Positions 16,884-24,528 of a DNA stretch of 64,000 bases are shown piece after piece. The position numbers and the translations under genes were made by a program. This DNA is from Hymenobacter sp. DG25B (GTDB lineage: Bacteria; Bacteroidota; Bacteroidia; Cytophagales; Hymenobacteraceae): positions 2,108,001 to 2,172,000 of the forward strand of contig NZ_CP010054.1 of the NCBI RefSeq assembly GCF_000801315.1, read 5' to 3'. The notes under the pieces were generated by a model. It saw only the letters and a program-made list of their open reading frames with translations. It searched no databases and was not told the origin of the DNA. The first letter of the stretch is position 1. Each line of letters opens with the position of its first letter.

Positions 16884-16953
16884 TGGGCGGAGCTTGGAAG
16901 GTGCTTCTAAAGTCTAAACCAGGGTTTTGTTTTGCAAAAAACCTTGGGGCCTG

Positions 16954-16961
16954 CAAAAGTA
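16954..16961 (-). promoter_or_regulatory. probable promoter -7 box of the waaA-rsgA operon
   Basis: Minus-strand TACTTTTG, 70 bp upstream of the TTG start and just downstream of the peroxiredoxin terminator. Confidence 0.45.
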
Positions 16962-16983
16962 GGCGTTTCCCGCCCCGGAAACG

Positions 16984-17014
16984 AAAAAGCCCCGACCAAT
17001 TGGGCGGGGCTTTT
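16984..17014 (-). terminator. hairpin terminator of the peroxiredoxin gene
   Basis: AAGCCCCG/CGGGGCTT stem with a short loop and A/T runs on both sides, 40 bp after the stop codon at 17055. Confidence 0.85.
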
Positions 17015-17054
17015 GTAAAGTAAGGCTGGAGCGCTGAGGCCCAAAGCCCAAAAA

Positions 17055-17693
17055 TTAATGAGCAGCGTGCTTGCCGAGGTAGTTAGCTACGCCCTCACGG
17101 GTAGCTTCCATAGCCTCTTTGCCTTCTTCCCAGTTAGCGGGGCACACTTCACCATTCTTCTCAAAGTACTGCAGCGCGTCAACCATACGCATGGCTTCGT
17201 CAATGCTGCGGCCCAGCGGACCGTCGTTTACCACCTGGTGGCGCACAATGCCGTCCTTATCAATCAGGAACAGGCCGCGGTACGCCAGCGGCGAGCCTAC
17301 GAAGGTCATTTCGCCGGCTTCAGTGTAGTCAAAGTGGCCGCCCAGTACATCGTAGTTCGAGGCAATGGTCTTGGTAGCATCGGCCACCAGCGGGTAGGTT
17401 ACGCCGGAAATGCCGCCGTTGTCGCGCGGGGTTTGCAGCCAGGCAAAGTGCGAGAAGTGGGTATCGGTAGAACAGCCTACAATGGCCACGCCTTTTGCTT
17501 CAAAATCAGCCAGACGGTCCTGGAATGCAATGATTTCAGTAGGGCAAACAAAGGTGAAGTCAGCGGGATAGAAATAGAAGATAACGTGCTTTTTGCCCAG
17601 GTAACGGTCCAGGGAGAAATCTTCTTCAAATTCGCCATCGATAACGGCGGTAGCTTTAAACGAAGGAGCGCGCTTGCCAACAAGAACTGCCAT
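17055..17693 (-). CDS. typical 2-Cys peroxiredoxin (AhpC/Prx1 type)
   Basis: The 212-residue protein has the peroxidatic motif FTFVCPTE (Cys50) and the resolving motif EVCPANW (Cys184), so it is a typical 2-Cys peroxiredoxin reducing H2O2 and organic peroxides. YFYPADFTFVCP and the C-terminal tail after EVCPANW fit the Prx1/AhpC class, including the region that gives sensitivity to overoxidation. No AhpF reductase is adjacent, so thioredoxin is the likely donor. It follows a Fur-family regulator gene by 62 bp on the same strand, which suggests peroxide-responsive control. Confidence 0.94.
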   Translation of the reverse strand: MAVLVGKRAPSFKATAVIDGEFEEDFSLDRYLGKKHVIFYFYPADFTFVCPTEIIAFQDRLADFEAKGVAIVGCSTDTHFSHFAWLQTPRDNGGISGVTYPLVADATKTIASNYDVLGGHFDYTEAGEMTFVGSPLAYRGLFLIDKDGIVRHQVVNDGPLGRSIDEAMRMVDALQYFEKNGEVCPANWEEGKEAMEATREGVANYLGKHAAH

Positions 17694-17755
17694 AGTGGTG
17701 CTTGAGTTATTTGGAGTGAAAAAAGAAAGTTGAAAACAGAAGGGAGAAGAAAGCC

Positions 17756-18232
17756 TTAGTCATTCTGCTGCGCATCCAGGCGGGAGCCGGTAATGTGCAG
17801 CGAAAAGGAAGTAGGCTGAAAATTTTTGAGCCCGCGGGTAGCGAAGAAGTCCCGGATGAGGGCATCCAGCTGCGGGTCGCAGTAATCAATGATTTCCTGC
17901 GTATCGGTGCAAAACAGATGATGGTGGGCGGAGCAGTCGGCATCATAGCGGCGCGAGGTGCCATCGGCCGCCGCTACCCGCTTGGTCAGGCCGGCCGCCA
18001 CAAAGCTATCCAAGGCCTTGTATACCGTACCCAGAGAAATAGTGGGCGAAACCCCCACCACGGAGCGGTGCACCTGCTCGGCGGTCGGGTGGCCACTGAA
18101 TTGGGTTAAACTCTCTAGAATCAGGATGCGCTGCTGCGTGGCGCGCAGGCCGGCCTGCCCCAACAGCTCACGCAGGCGCGGCCGGCTGGGCGGGGTAGAG
18201 TGCAAAGGCGCGTTGTCAGTTAAGTGGCTCAC
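17756..18232 (-). CDS. Fur-family regulator without the CxxC zinc motif, probable peroxide sensor
   Basis: The 158-residue protein has the Fur winged helix (about 18-90, ATQQRILILESL and SLGTVYKALDSF) and a dimerisation domain with the metal-binding HHH at 103-105. The usual structural zinc site is missing: the first CxxC position reads CTDT (Cys108 only) and no second pair follows. The EIIDYCDPQLDALI wording resembles Irr-like and Leptospira PerR-like members. GTG at 18232 is the likely start because an in-frame upstream ATG would lie above the promoter and operator. Its place just upstream of the peroxiredoxin gene points to a PerR-like role. Confidence 0.85.
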   Translation of the reverse strand: MSHLTDNAPLHSTPPSRPRLRELLGQAGLRATQQRILILESLTQFSGHPTAEQVHRSVVGVSPTISLGTVYKALDSFVAAGLTKRVAAADGTSRRYDADCSAHHHLFCTDTQEIIDYCDPQLDALIRDFFATRGLKNFQPTSFSLHITGSRLDAQQND

Positions 18233-18238
18233 CAGATA

Positions 18239-18249
18239 AGAATGATTCT
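18239..18249. promoter_or_regulatory. Fur/PerR-like operator dyad at the regulator's own start
   Basis: AGAAT-n-ATTCT is a perfect inverted repeat with a single central base, resembling the core of Fur/PerR boxes (7-1-7). It sits immediately downstream of the -7 box and would cover the transcription start, fitting autorepression. Confidence 0.5.
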
Positions 18250-18252
18250 CCG

Positions 18253-18285
18253 CAAAGGTACGTCTATAAGCCGCACGGCCGCAAA
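18253..18285 (-). promoter_or_regulatory. promoter of the Fur-family gene (and perhaps the peroxiredoxin)
   Basis: On the minus strand TTTG (18282-18285) is followed after 21 bp by TACCTTTG (18253-18260). Both elements match the Bacteroidota consensus, making this one of the best promoters in the window. Confidence 0.65.
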
Positions 18286-18383
18286 ATTGTTTCATCCCTC
18301 TATGGAATATGCAAAAGGCAGCCACCGGAATGGCTGCCTCTCAGCACGTCTACACTATCTGGTAATCAGGCTGATTGCCAGGC

Positions 18384-19157
18384 TTAGCGACCTTTAAAAT
18401 CGGCTTTGCGTTTTTCCACGAAGGCCGCCATACCTTCCTTCTGGTCTTCGGAAGCAAACGTCATGTAAAAGTTTTTGCGCTCGAAGTGCAGGCCTTCATC
18501 CAGGTGGGTTTCAAACGCCCGGTTTACGGATTCCTTGGCCAGCCGCGCCGCCACCGGCGACATTTCCGCAATGCTGGCGGCCAGCCGGAAGGCCTCTTCC
18601 AGATACTGGCCCACGGGCACCACCCGGTTTACCAGCCCGTGCTTTTCCGCCTCCTGTGCCGAAATAGGTTTGCCGGTAAGCACCATTTCCATGGCCCGGG
18701 TCTTGCCCAGGGCGCGTGTGAGGCGCTGGGTACCGCCCGCGCCCGGCATGGTGCCAATCCGGATTTCGGGCTGCCCAAACTGCGCGGTTTCGGAAGCCAC
18801 AATCATGTCGCAGGTCATGGCCAGCTCACAGCCCCCGCCCAGCGCAAAACCCGACACGGCGGCAATCAGCGGCTTATGCGTTTTGCGGATCTGGTCCCAG
18901 GTGCTGAACTGGTCAATGGTCAGCATATCAATGGCGGTGCGGCCCGCCATCTGCTTGATGTCGGCGCCGGCGGCAAAGGCCCGCTCATTGCCGGTGAGCA
19001 CAATCACGCGGACGGCATCATTGGCGCACAAGTCCTTCAGGGCGGCGGCTACTTCCTGCATCAGCTGCAGATTCAGAGCATTCAACTCCTTGGGGCGGTT
19101 TAGCTGAATAAGAGCCACGTGCGGCCGGGCCTCGGGGGTTACGGTTATAAATTCCAT
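18384..19157 (-). CDS. enoyl-CoA hydratase/isomerase family protein
   Basis: The 257-residue crotonase-fold protein has both catalytic glutamates of enoyl-CoA hydratases: Glu111 in GGGCELA and Glu131 in FGQPEIRIG, plus the oxyanion loop AAGADIKQM and PGAGGTQRL. It hydrates trans-2-enoyl-CoA in fatty acid or amino acid degradation. The length and motifs are normal. It lies 42 bp after the GNAT gene and could be the third gene of a lysC-GNAT-hydratase transcript, although the functions do not obviously belong together. Confidence 0.93.
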   Translation of the reverse strand: MEFITVTPEARPHVALIQLNRPKELNALNLQLMQEVAAALKDLCANDAVRVIVLTGNERAFAAGADIKQMAGRTAIDMLTIDQFSTWDQIRKTHKPLIAAVSGFALGGGCELAMTCDMIVASETAQFGQPEIRIGTMPGAGGTQRLTRALGKTRAMEMVLTGKPISAQEAEKHGLVNRVVPVGQYLEEAFRLAASIAEMSPVAARLAKESVNRAFETHLDEGLHFERKNFYMTFASEDQKEGMAAFVEKRKADFKGR

Positions 19158-19199
19158 GGGGAGAGGGGATTTAAAAATCGGGGAGACAAAAACGAAGAA

Positions 19200-19730
19200 T
19201 TACACGGAATAGTCGGGCTTTAAAAGGCGCCATTGCCACACCAAACCATCCTCAGGGTCCTCTATTACTTGCTGAAAAGTGAAACCCGTTTTAGCCAGCA
19301 CCTGAGTAGAATAATTGATGCCGGGAAGCGTGTGGGCCAGCACCTGCAAAATTTCCGGGTGGTCAAAAGCAAACTGAAGCATACCTCGTGTGGCTTCAGT
19401 GGCATAACCCTGCTGCCGAAAATGCGGCGCTATACTGTAGCCCAGCTCTACGGTGCCTTGGGTGGGAGGGCCTTTGAAGCCGCCCACGCCCACCACCTGC
19501 TGATATTCTGCATGAATAAAAAAATACAGCCACCAATGGGCTGCTTCCGGATGCTCTGTCAGAAACTGCGCGGCTTGAGACACCACCTCCCACACCAGGT
19601 CCTGCTGCAGCCAGTCTATATCTGGCTCCACGTGGAGCAGCTGAGCTAATGCTGGCAGATCCGGCTGCAGCATGGCCGCAAAATGCTCCGGTCGGCAGGG
19701 AAGCAGTTGCAGGCGAGGAGTGGTTATCAT
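19200..19730 (-). CDS. GNAT family N-acetyltransferase (RimJ-like)
   Basis: The 176-residue product opens with MITTPRLQLLP, as RimJ/RimL-type acetyltransferases do, and has the acetyl-CoA loop FRQQGYATEA followed by helix RGMLQFAF and the NYSTQVLAKTGF motif. The substrate is unknown (ribosomal protein, other amine or antibiotic). It starts 21 bp after the aspartokinase gene on the same strand, so cotranscription is likely. Confidence 0.88.
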   Translation of the reverse strand: MITTPRLQLLPCRPEHFAAMLQPDLPALAQLLHVEPDIDWLQQDLVWEVVSQAAQFLTEHPEAAHWWLYFFIHAEYQQVVGVGGFKGPPTQGTVELGYSIAPHFRQQGYATEATRGMLQFAFDHPEILQVLAHTLPGINYSTQVLAKTGFTFQQVIEDPEDGLVWQWRLLKPDYSV

Positions 19731-19751
19731 GGTAGCGGCCGCTTATTCCAC

Positions 19752-21053
19752 CTACTCCTTTACGGTGCTGCGGCACACAAACTGGAAGGTCTGACGGGTG
19801 CGCTGCTCCAGTAGCAGCTCCCGGCCTTCCGTGAGCTGCTGAATGCTGGCGGCATCGTAATTCTTGATGGTATACAGTTCCAGCCCCGTATTATAATGAA
19901 TGGTGAACTGCTCGTAGAGCATATCCAGCAGCTGCTCTAGCCGGTAGGCGGAAAAATCGGTGCACACGGAGAAGCTGATGGCCGAATTCTGCATCAGATG
20001 AATTTTGAGCCGCACCTGCGCCAAGGCCCCAAAAATCACTTCCAGGTTTTCTTCCGAAATAAAAGTGAGGTCCTTCGACTCAAAAGAAACCAGGCACTGC
20101 CCCGTTTTGCGGATAAAGGCCGGCGCCAACGACTCATGCCGGCAGTCATGGATTTTGGTGCCCTCCGCCGTGGGATCCAGAAACGACTTTACATACAGCG
20201 GGATGCGGCGCACGGCCAGCGGCTTAATGGTTTTGGGGTGAATAACGGATGCCCCATAGTAGGCCATTTCAATGGTTTCCTGGTAACTGATTTCCGGAAA
20301 ACGCACGGTGTTGGCAAAAATCTTGGGGTCGGCGTTCAGCAAACCAGCCACGTCTTTCCAGATAGTAACGGACTCGGCCTGCAGGCAATGCGCGAAAATG
20401 GCGGCCGAGAAGTCGGAGCCTTCGCGGCCCAGTGTGGTGGTCTGGCCGCTGGCGGTACCGCCCAGAAAACCCTGGGTAACTACGGGGCCCCGCCGCAGCA
20501 GATCCGGCACCAGGGCGCGGATGTTGCGCTCGGTGGTGGGCCAGTCCAGGCGGCCTTCGCGCCACATAAAATCGGTGCGCACCAGGGGGCGGCAGTCCAG
20601 CCATTCGGCTTCCAGGGCCCGCGCTACAATAAGGGTGGCCAGCAGCTCGCCAAAGCTCACAATCTGGTCGTACTGCCGGTCATACTCCCCGCGCACCAGG
20701 GTGGCCAGCTGGCCGCTCAGCTGCTCCAGCAGGCCGGGCAGGGTAACTGTGCCGGGCACGGTAGCCGCCGCTGCTTCCTCCTCCTGCCAGGTGGCGCCAA
20801 ACAGTTCATCGGCCACGGTAAAATGAAAGTCGCGCAGGGCTAGTAACTGCTCCTGGTAGTCCAGGGCCGAATACGCCCGGTGAAAGATATCCTCCAGCGC
20901 ATTGGTGGTTTTGCCCATGGCCGAAACCACAATCAGCAAGTGCTCATCGGTACCAAACTGGCGCACTATTTCTACCAGATTGCGAATAGCGGCAGCATTG
21001 CGCACGGAGGCGCCCCCAAACTTATAAACCTTAAGCGCGTGCTGTTCCTGCAT
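19752..21053 (-). CDS. lysC: aspartate kinase, monofunctional
   Basis: The 433-residue protein begins with the kinase block VYKFGGASV near residue 10, has GFLGGTASGQTTTLGREGSDFSAA for nucleotide and aspartate binding, and ends in ACT-type regulatory sequence (about 290-430). It phosphorylates aspartate in the first step to lysine, threonine and methionine. There is no homoserine dehydrogenase domain. The ATG at 21053 is preferred; the longer in-frame extension runs through the divergent promoter region. It is divergent from fbp with about 137 bp between the starts. Confidence 0.93.
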   Translation of the reverse strand: MQEQHALKVYKFGGASVRNAAAIRNLVEIVRQFGTDEHLLIVVSAMGKTTNALEDIFHRAYSALDYQEQLLALRDFHFTVADELFGATWQEEEAAAATVPGTVTLPGLLEQLSGQLATLVRGEYDRQYDQIVSFGELLATLIVARALEAEWLDCRPLVRTDFMWREGRLDWPTTERNIRALVPDLLRRGPVVTQGFLGGTASGQTTTLGREGSDFSAAIFAHCLQAESVTIWKDVAGLLNADPKIFANTVRFPEISYQETIEMAYYGASVIHPKTIKPLAVRRIPLYVKSFLDPTAEGTKIHDCRHESLAPAFIRKTGQCLVSFESKDLTFISEENLEVIFGALAQVRLKIHLMQNSAISFSVCTDFSAYRLEQLLDMLYEQFTIHYNTGLELYTIKNYDAASIQQLTEGRELLLEQRTRQTFQFVCRSTVKE

Positions 21054-21110
21054 ATACAATGATATAAAAGCTGGCATCAGTCCCACCCTGCCAAACGGGA
21101 GAGAAGAGGC

Positions 21111-21118
21111 CAAAAGTA
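21111..21118 (-). promoter_or_regulatory. probable promoter -7 box of the aspartokinase operon
   Basis: Minus-strand TACTTTTG, 57 bp upstream of the ATG at 21053 and back to back with the fbp box. Confidence 0.45.
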
Positions 21119-21149
21119 GGAAGTGCCCGCCAGATGTGGCGAAAAACGA

Positions 21150-21157
21150 TAAATTTG
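21150..21157 (+). promoter_or_regulatory. probable promoter -7 box of fbp
   Basis: TAAATTTG fits TAnnTTTG 33 bp before the ATG at 21191. Confidence 0.45.
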
Positions 21158-21190
21158 TCCACCCGAATACCCCACCCACTTTCCCACCCA

Positions 21191-22216
21191 ATGGATCATA
21201 ACAAACTCGCGCTACCCGTCGGTACTACCCTGGACCGCTTTATCATGCGCAAACAGGAGGACTTCCCGTATGCCACCGGGGAGCTTTCCCAGCTGCTGCG
21301 TGATATTGCCCTGGCCGCTAAAATTGTAAACCGCGAAATCAACCGCTCCGGCCTCATTGATATTGCCGGGGCCTATGGCAACCGCAACGTGCAGGGCGAA
21401 GACCAGCAGAAGCTCGACGTTATTGCCAATATTCGCTTTATCCGGGCGCTGCGCAACGGCGGCGAGGTTTGCACCATTATTTCCGAAGAGGACGACGAGA
21501 AGATCCAGACCGGCAACGTGCAGGGCAAATACGTGGTGGCCATTGACCCGCTGGATGGCTCCTCCAACATTGATGTAAACGTCAGCATCGGCACTATTTT
21601 CAGCATTTACCGGCGCGTATCGCCCACCGGCGCCGAGGGCACCGACCAGGACTGCCTGCAGGCGGGTACGCATCAGGTGGCCGCCGGCTACGTTATTTAT
21701 GGCTCCAGCACCATGATGGTGTATACCACCGGCAACGGGGTAAACGGCTTCACCTACGAGCCTTCCCTGGGTGAGTTCTTCCTGTCGCACCCGCACATCA
21801 CTTCGCCCAAAACCGGCACGGTGTACTCTATTAACGAGGGCATCTCCGAAGATTTCCCGGAAGGCGTGAAGGCCTTTGTAGCCCACTGCAAGGACCAGCA
21901 CTTCTCGGCCCGTTACATTGGCTCTTTGGTGGCTGATTTTCACCGCAACCTGCTGAAGGGCGGTATTTATATGTACCCCGCCACCCGCAAAGTGCAGAAC
22001 GGTAAGCTGCGCCTGGCCTATGAGTGCAACCCACTGGCCTTTATTGTGGAGCAGGCCGGGGGTAAAGCCAGCAACGGCTTTATGCGCACCATGGAAATAC
22101 AGCCCATCGGCATGCACGACCGGTGCCCCTTGTTCATTGGATCTACCGAGCTGGTGGAAAAAGCCGAAGAATATATGGCCCAGTATGCCAACGCCGATGC
22201 CGAGGCTGTAAAATAG
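21191..22216 (+). CDS. fbp: fructose-1,6-bisphosphatase, class I
   Basis: The 341-residue protein is a class I FBPase of gluconeogenesis. Visible active-site blocks are SEEDDE (metal-binding Glu), [11 protein letters not shown] (the family signature with metal ligands), the substrate region around [24 protein letters not shown], and [20 protein letters not shown]. It hydrolyses fructose 1,6-bisphosphate to fructose 6-phosphate. It is monocistronic with its own promoter box and terminator. Confidence 0.96.
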   Translation: MDHNKLALPVGTTLDRFIMRKQEDFPYATGELSQLLRDIALAAKIVNREINRSGLIDIAGAYGNRNVQGEDQQKLDVIANIRFIRALRNGGEVCTIISEEDDEKIQTGNVQGKYVVAIDPLDGSSNIDVNVSIGTIFSIYRRVSPTGAEGTDQDCLQAGTHQVAAGYVIYGSSTMMVYTTGNGVNGFTYEPSLGEFFLSHPHITSPKTGTVYSINEGISEDFPEGVKAFVAHCKDQHFSARYIGSLVADFHRNLLKGGIYMYPATRKVQNGKLRLAYECNPLAFIVEQAGGKASNGFMRTMEIQPIGMHDRCPLFIGSTELVEKAEEYMAQYANADAEAVK

Positions 22217-22239
22217 CTTAGCTGATTTTTCGACATAAG

Positions 22240-22274
22240 AAAAAGGCCGCCCTGCTGACAGGGCGGCCTTTTTT
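22240..22274. terminator. bidirectional hairpin terminator
   Basis: AAAAAGGCCGCCCTG/CAGGGCGGCCTTTTT stem with a 4-base loop between convergent genes. Confidence 0.9.
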
Positions 22275-22294
22275 AGGAGTTTGGAAATGAAAAT

Positions 22295-22897
22295 CTATTC
22301 CGACTTCTTTTTGCCACGGCCTTTGGCAGGAGCTTCCGTAGCGGCCTCCGGGTTGGTAGGCTCATCGGTTTCGGTAGCCGATGAAATTACGCCGGCAGTG
22401 CTTAGCTCATCTTTTGCAGTAGGCTTACTGGCCTTGCCGCTGGCATTTTTCTCCGGTTTGGCCGCCTGCTCTTCTGCAGGGGCTTCCTCAGTGGCTTCTT
22501 CTGCCGAGTACGGCAAAGTAGTGCTTACCAAACGATACCAGGTAACGAGCTTCTTGATGTCAGACATGTACACCCGCTCCCGGTCGTAATCCGGAATAAT
22601 GTTTTCCATGAACTGGGTCAGGTCCCGGTCGTCTGACTTGTTCGTCAGAGGGAAATCGGCGCCGTAGTGCTGCTGGATCCGGTCAAATACCTCCGTCAGG
22701 GGCACAGTCTGGTCCAGGTCTTCGGTATAAATGGAAATTTCGTGAAGCAGCGACACCTTGTTGCGGGCCGAGGCGACGGAACGCGTGGCACGCTCATCCA
22801 GCGTTTCCACAATAACACCGGCACGGGTGGGGCGTACCAGGCGGTAGAGGCCTGGCATGCCGCTAATGGCAGCAATTTCCTTCAGGTCGTAGGGCAT
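22295..22897 (-). CDS. DUF5606 domain protein
   Basis: The 200-residue protein opens MPYDLKEIAAISGMPGLYR, the start of the Bacteroidota-specific DUF5606 family, and the conserved region runs to about residue 135 (DLKEI..., LHEISIY, DRIQQHYG, KKLVTWYRL). A low-complexity tail rich in Ala, Glu, Thr and Lys, ending in a basic GRGKKKSE, follows. The function is unknown; the protein looks cytoplasmic. It lies 26 bp after the TonB-like gene's coding region on the same strand, with its own -7 box inside that gap. Confidence 0.85.
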   Translation of the reverse strand: MPYDLKEIAAISGMPGLYRLVRPTRAGVIVETLDERATRSVASARNKVSLLHEISIYTEDLDQTVPLTEVFDRIQQHYGADFPLTNKSDDRDLTQFMENIIPDYDRERVYMSDIKKLVTWYRLVSTTLPYSAEEATEEAPAEEQAAKPEKNASGKASKPTAKDELSTAGVISSATETDEPTNPEAATEAPAKGRGKKKSE

Positions 22898-22918
22898 AAA
22901 AAAGCAGTTAGTTCGGGG

Positions 22919-22926
22919 CAAAGTTA
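22919..22926 (-). promoter_or_regulatory. possible promoter -7 box of the DUF5606 gene
   Basis: Minus-strand TAACTTTG, 21 bp before the ATG at 22897; it overlaps the end of the upstream gene, so chance is possible. Confidence 0.35.
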
Positions 22927-23391
22927 CTCAGCGGCGGCTTGTCCGGGGGCTGGCAGCTTAAATGAGATGGGCAGGCTGGTGAGAATAGCGTAGTCCGGCT
23001 TCTTGAATTTGAGCAGATGCACCAGGCGCAGCGCTTCTTCGCCGCAACCTCCGCCAATCTGCTTTACCAGCTTCACGCCGGACAAAGTGCCGTCGGTATT
23101 CAGCGTAAAGCTTACAATGCAGGTGCCCTGGATGCGGTTGCGCCGGGCCATGAGCGGGTATTTCATTTCTTTTTCAATGAAGGCATACATAGCCTCCTGG
23201 CCGCCTTCATAGTACTCGGCTACGGGAATTACTTTGCCGCCGCGCACCGGATTCTGCGCCGTAGCTACGGCCGCCTCCACGCTGGCCGGAGTAGCCGGGC
23301 CAGGGCCTTTGGTTTTCACCTTCACTGATTGGGCAAAAGCCGGCGAGAGGCTACAAATGCCCAGAGCCAGAACAAGCAAGTGTTTTTTCAT
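22924..23391 (-). CDS. TonB C-terminal domain protein
   Basis: The 155-residue protein has a cleavable signal peptide (1-22, ending AFAQ) and a TonB-like C-terminal domain (about 75-145): KYPLMARRNRIQGTCIVSF, VKLVKQIGGGCGEEALRLV. Standalone secreted proteins with this domain are frequent in Bacteroidota. Without a transmembrane anchor it cannot be a classical ExbBD-coupled TonB, so its function is open. It lies 65 bp after engB. Confidence 0.85.
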   Translation of the reverse strand: MKKHLLVLALGICSLSPAFAQSVKVKTKGPGPATPASVEAAVATAQNPVRGGKVIPVAEYYEGGQEAMYAFIEKEMKYPLMARRNRIQGTCIVSFTLNTDGTLSGVKLVKQIGGGCGEEALRLVHLLKFKKPDYAILTSLPISFKLPAPGQAAAE

Positions 23392-23456
23392 GTCGCAAAA
23401 AAAGAGAGAGAAAGTCAATAAACGCTGAAACGCAGAAAGGGCATTTCAGCGTCAAT

Positions 23457-24074
23457 TTACGCATTATCCTTGGTAGGAGCAGCGTTCAGGTTTACTTCCT
23501 CAATAAAGGTCAGAATCTCTTCCCGGCCCATTTTCTCGGTGGCCGAGGTTACGAAATACTGCGGCAGCTCGTCCCAGGTTTCGCGCAGCTTTTCTACATA
23601 CGTCAGCACATTCTGGTGAGTGCGGGAGCCGGATTGCTTGTCAGCTTTCGTAAAAGCCAGCACAAAGGGCACGCCCATATTGCCCAGTCGGTCAATAAAT
23701 TCCAGATCAGAAGCAATAGGAGCGTGGCGCGAATCAATTAGCACAAATACGCAAGCCAGATTTTCCCGCTCCCGTAAATAAAAGTTGATCATCTTTTCCC
23801 ACTTGGCGCGGGAGTCTTTGCTCACTTTGGCATAGCCGTAGCCGGGTAGGTCTACCAGGTACCACGCATCATTTATGATAAAATGATTTATCAGCTGGGT
23901 TTTGCCTGGCAGCGAAGACGTTTTGGCTAAGCCGCGGTGGTCCGTCAGCATATTAATCAGCGACGACTTGCCCACATTGGAACGCCCGATAAAGGCGTAT
24001 TCCGGCAAAGTAGGAGCGGGGCACTGATCTACGCGGGTATTGCTGGTAAGAAATTTTGCCGTTCGAATAAGCAT
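23457..24074 (-). CDS. engB: ribosome biogenesis GTP-binding protein EngB (YihA/YsxC)
   Basis: The 205-residue GTPase has G1 GRSNVGKSS, the TSSLPGKTQ switch region, G3 DLPGYGYAKV and G4 TKADK, in the order and spacing of EngB. It is needed for 50S subunit assembly. The ATG at 24074 fits the typical family start a few residues before the KFLTSNTRVDQCP stretch. It is the first gene of a possible engB-TonB-like group on the minus strand. Confidence 0.95.
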   Translation of the reverse strand: MLIRTAKFLTSNTRVDQCPAPTLPEYAFIGRSNVGKSSLINMLTDHRGLAKTSSLPGKTQLINHFIINDAWYLVDLPGYGYAKVSKDSRAKWEKMINFYLRERENLACVFVLIDSRHAPIASDLEFIDRLGNMGVPFVLAFTKADKQSGSRTHQNVLTYVEKLRETWDELPQYFVTSATEKMGREEILTFIEEVNLNAAPTKDNA

Positions 24075-24097
24075 AGTTGGAAAAGACGCTGAAAGCA

Positions 24098-24105
24098 CAA
24101 AGATA
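24098..24105 (-). promoter_or_regulatory. probable promoter -7 box of engB
   Basis: Minus-strand TATCTTTG, 23 bp before the ATG at 24074. Confidence 0.45.
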
Positions 24106-24192
24106 CGGCAAACCAAAACGGCTGTTGGAAGTAAATTTTTTCTTGGATTTTATTGGAGTTTACAAAGGTCCCTTATATTTGCGCAGTTTACC

Positions 24193-24273
24193 ATGAATCG
24201 AATTATAGTACGGAAGCTGAAAAAACATGGCTTCTTGCTTGTTCACCTGACATTTGACTATTTCTATACTTAA
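24193..24273 (+). CDS. possible small ORF upstream of the PorE-like gene
   Basis: A 26-residue basic and aromatic peptide could be encoded, starting 11 bp downstream of the TATATTTG box. The inverted repeat 24262-24287 covers its stop codon, an arrangement that could act as attenuator. Nothing but position supports translation, so chance is quite possible. Confidence 0.2.
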   Translation: MNRIIVRKLKKHGFLLVHLTFDYFYT

Positions 24274-24310
24274 GAAAGAGTATAGAAGTATGGACGTATA
24301 ATAAAGTTTC

Positions 24311-24318
24311 TATCTTTG
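24311..24318 (+). promoter_or_regulatory. probable promoter -7 box of the PorE-like gene
   Basis: TATCTTTG matches TAnnTTTG and lies in AT-rich sequence just after a 9-bp dyad; it would give a leader of about 200 nt. Confidence 0.5.
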
Positions 24319-24528
24319 CCCGAAACGGTCTTTTTTTTCGGCAAAAATTCCCCGAAAATACCCTCTGCAAAAGCTTTTTACCGTCTGCAATTTTAGCCAG
24401 TCTCCTGCTAGTTGCTAACCTTAAATAGCCTTTTCAGTATAACAGGGCAATTTAAAAATGCCCTCTGCGTTCGGCAGAGGATTTTTCCCTCAGAGAACTT
24501 CCGTCTTATTCCCAAAATCTCCTCCCAA

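Larger units (their letters stand above)
24117..24528 (+). other. long intergenic leader with two promoters, a dyad and a possible small ORF
   Basis: This 412-bp AT-richer gap contains TTG (24153-24155) and TATATTTG (24174-24181) 18 bp apart, a 26-codon ORF at 24193, a 9-bp inverted repeat (24262-24270 with 24279-24287) over that ORF's stop codon, and a second -7 box TATCTTTG at 24311-24318. The leader of the PorE-like gene is therefore 200-340 nt long. I see no known riboswitch in it. Confidence 0.55.

Noticed and set aside
19998..20843. A 281-codon frame antisense to the aspartokinase
   Set aside because: Shadow of a conserved gene in GC-rich DNA.
21212..22117. A 301-codon frame antisense to fbp
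   Set aside because: fbp is complete and unmistakable on the other strand; the antisense product is low complexity.
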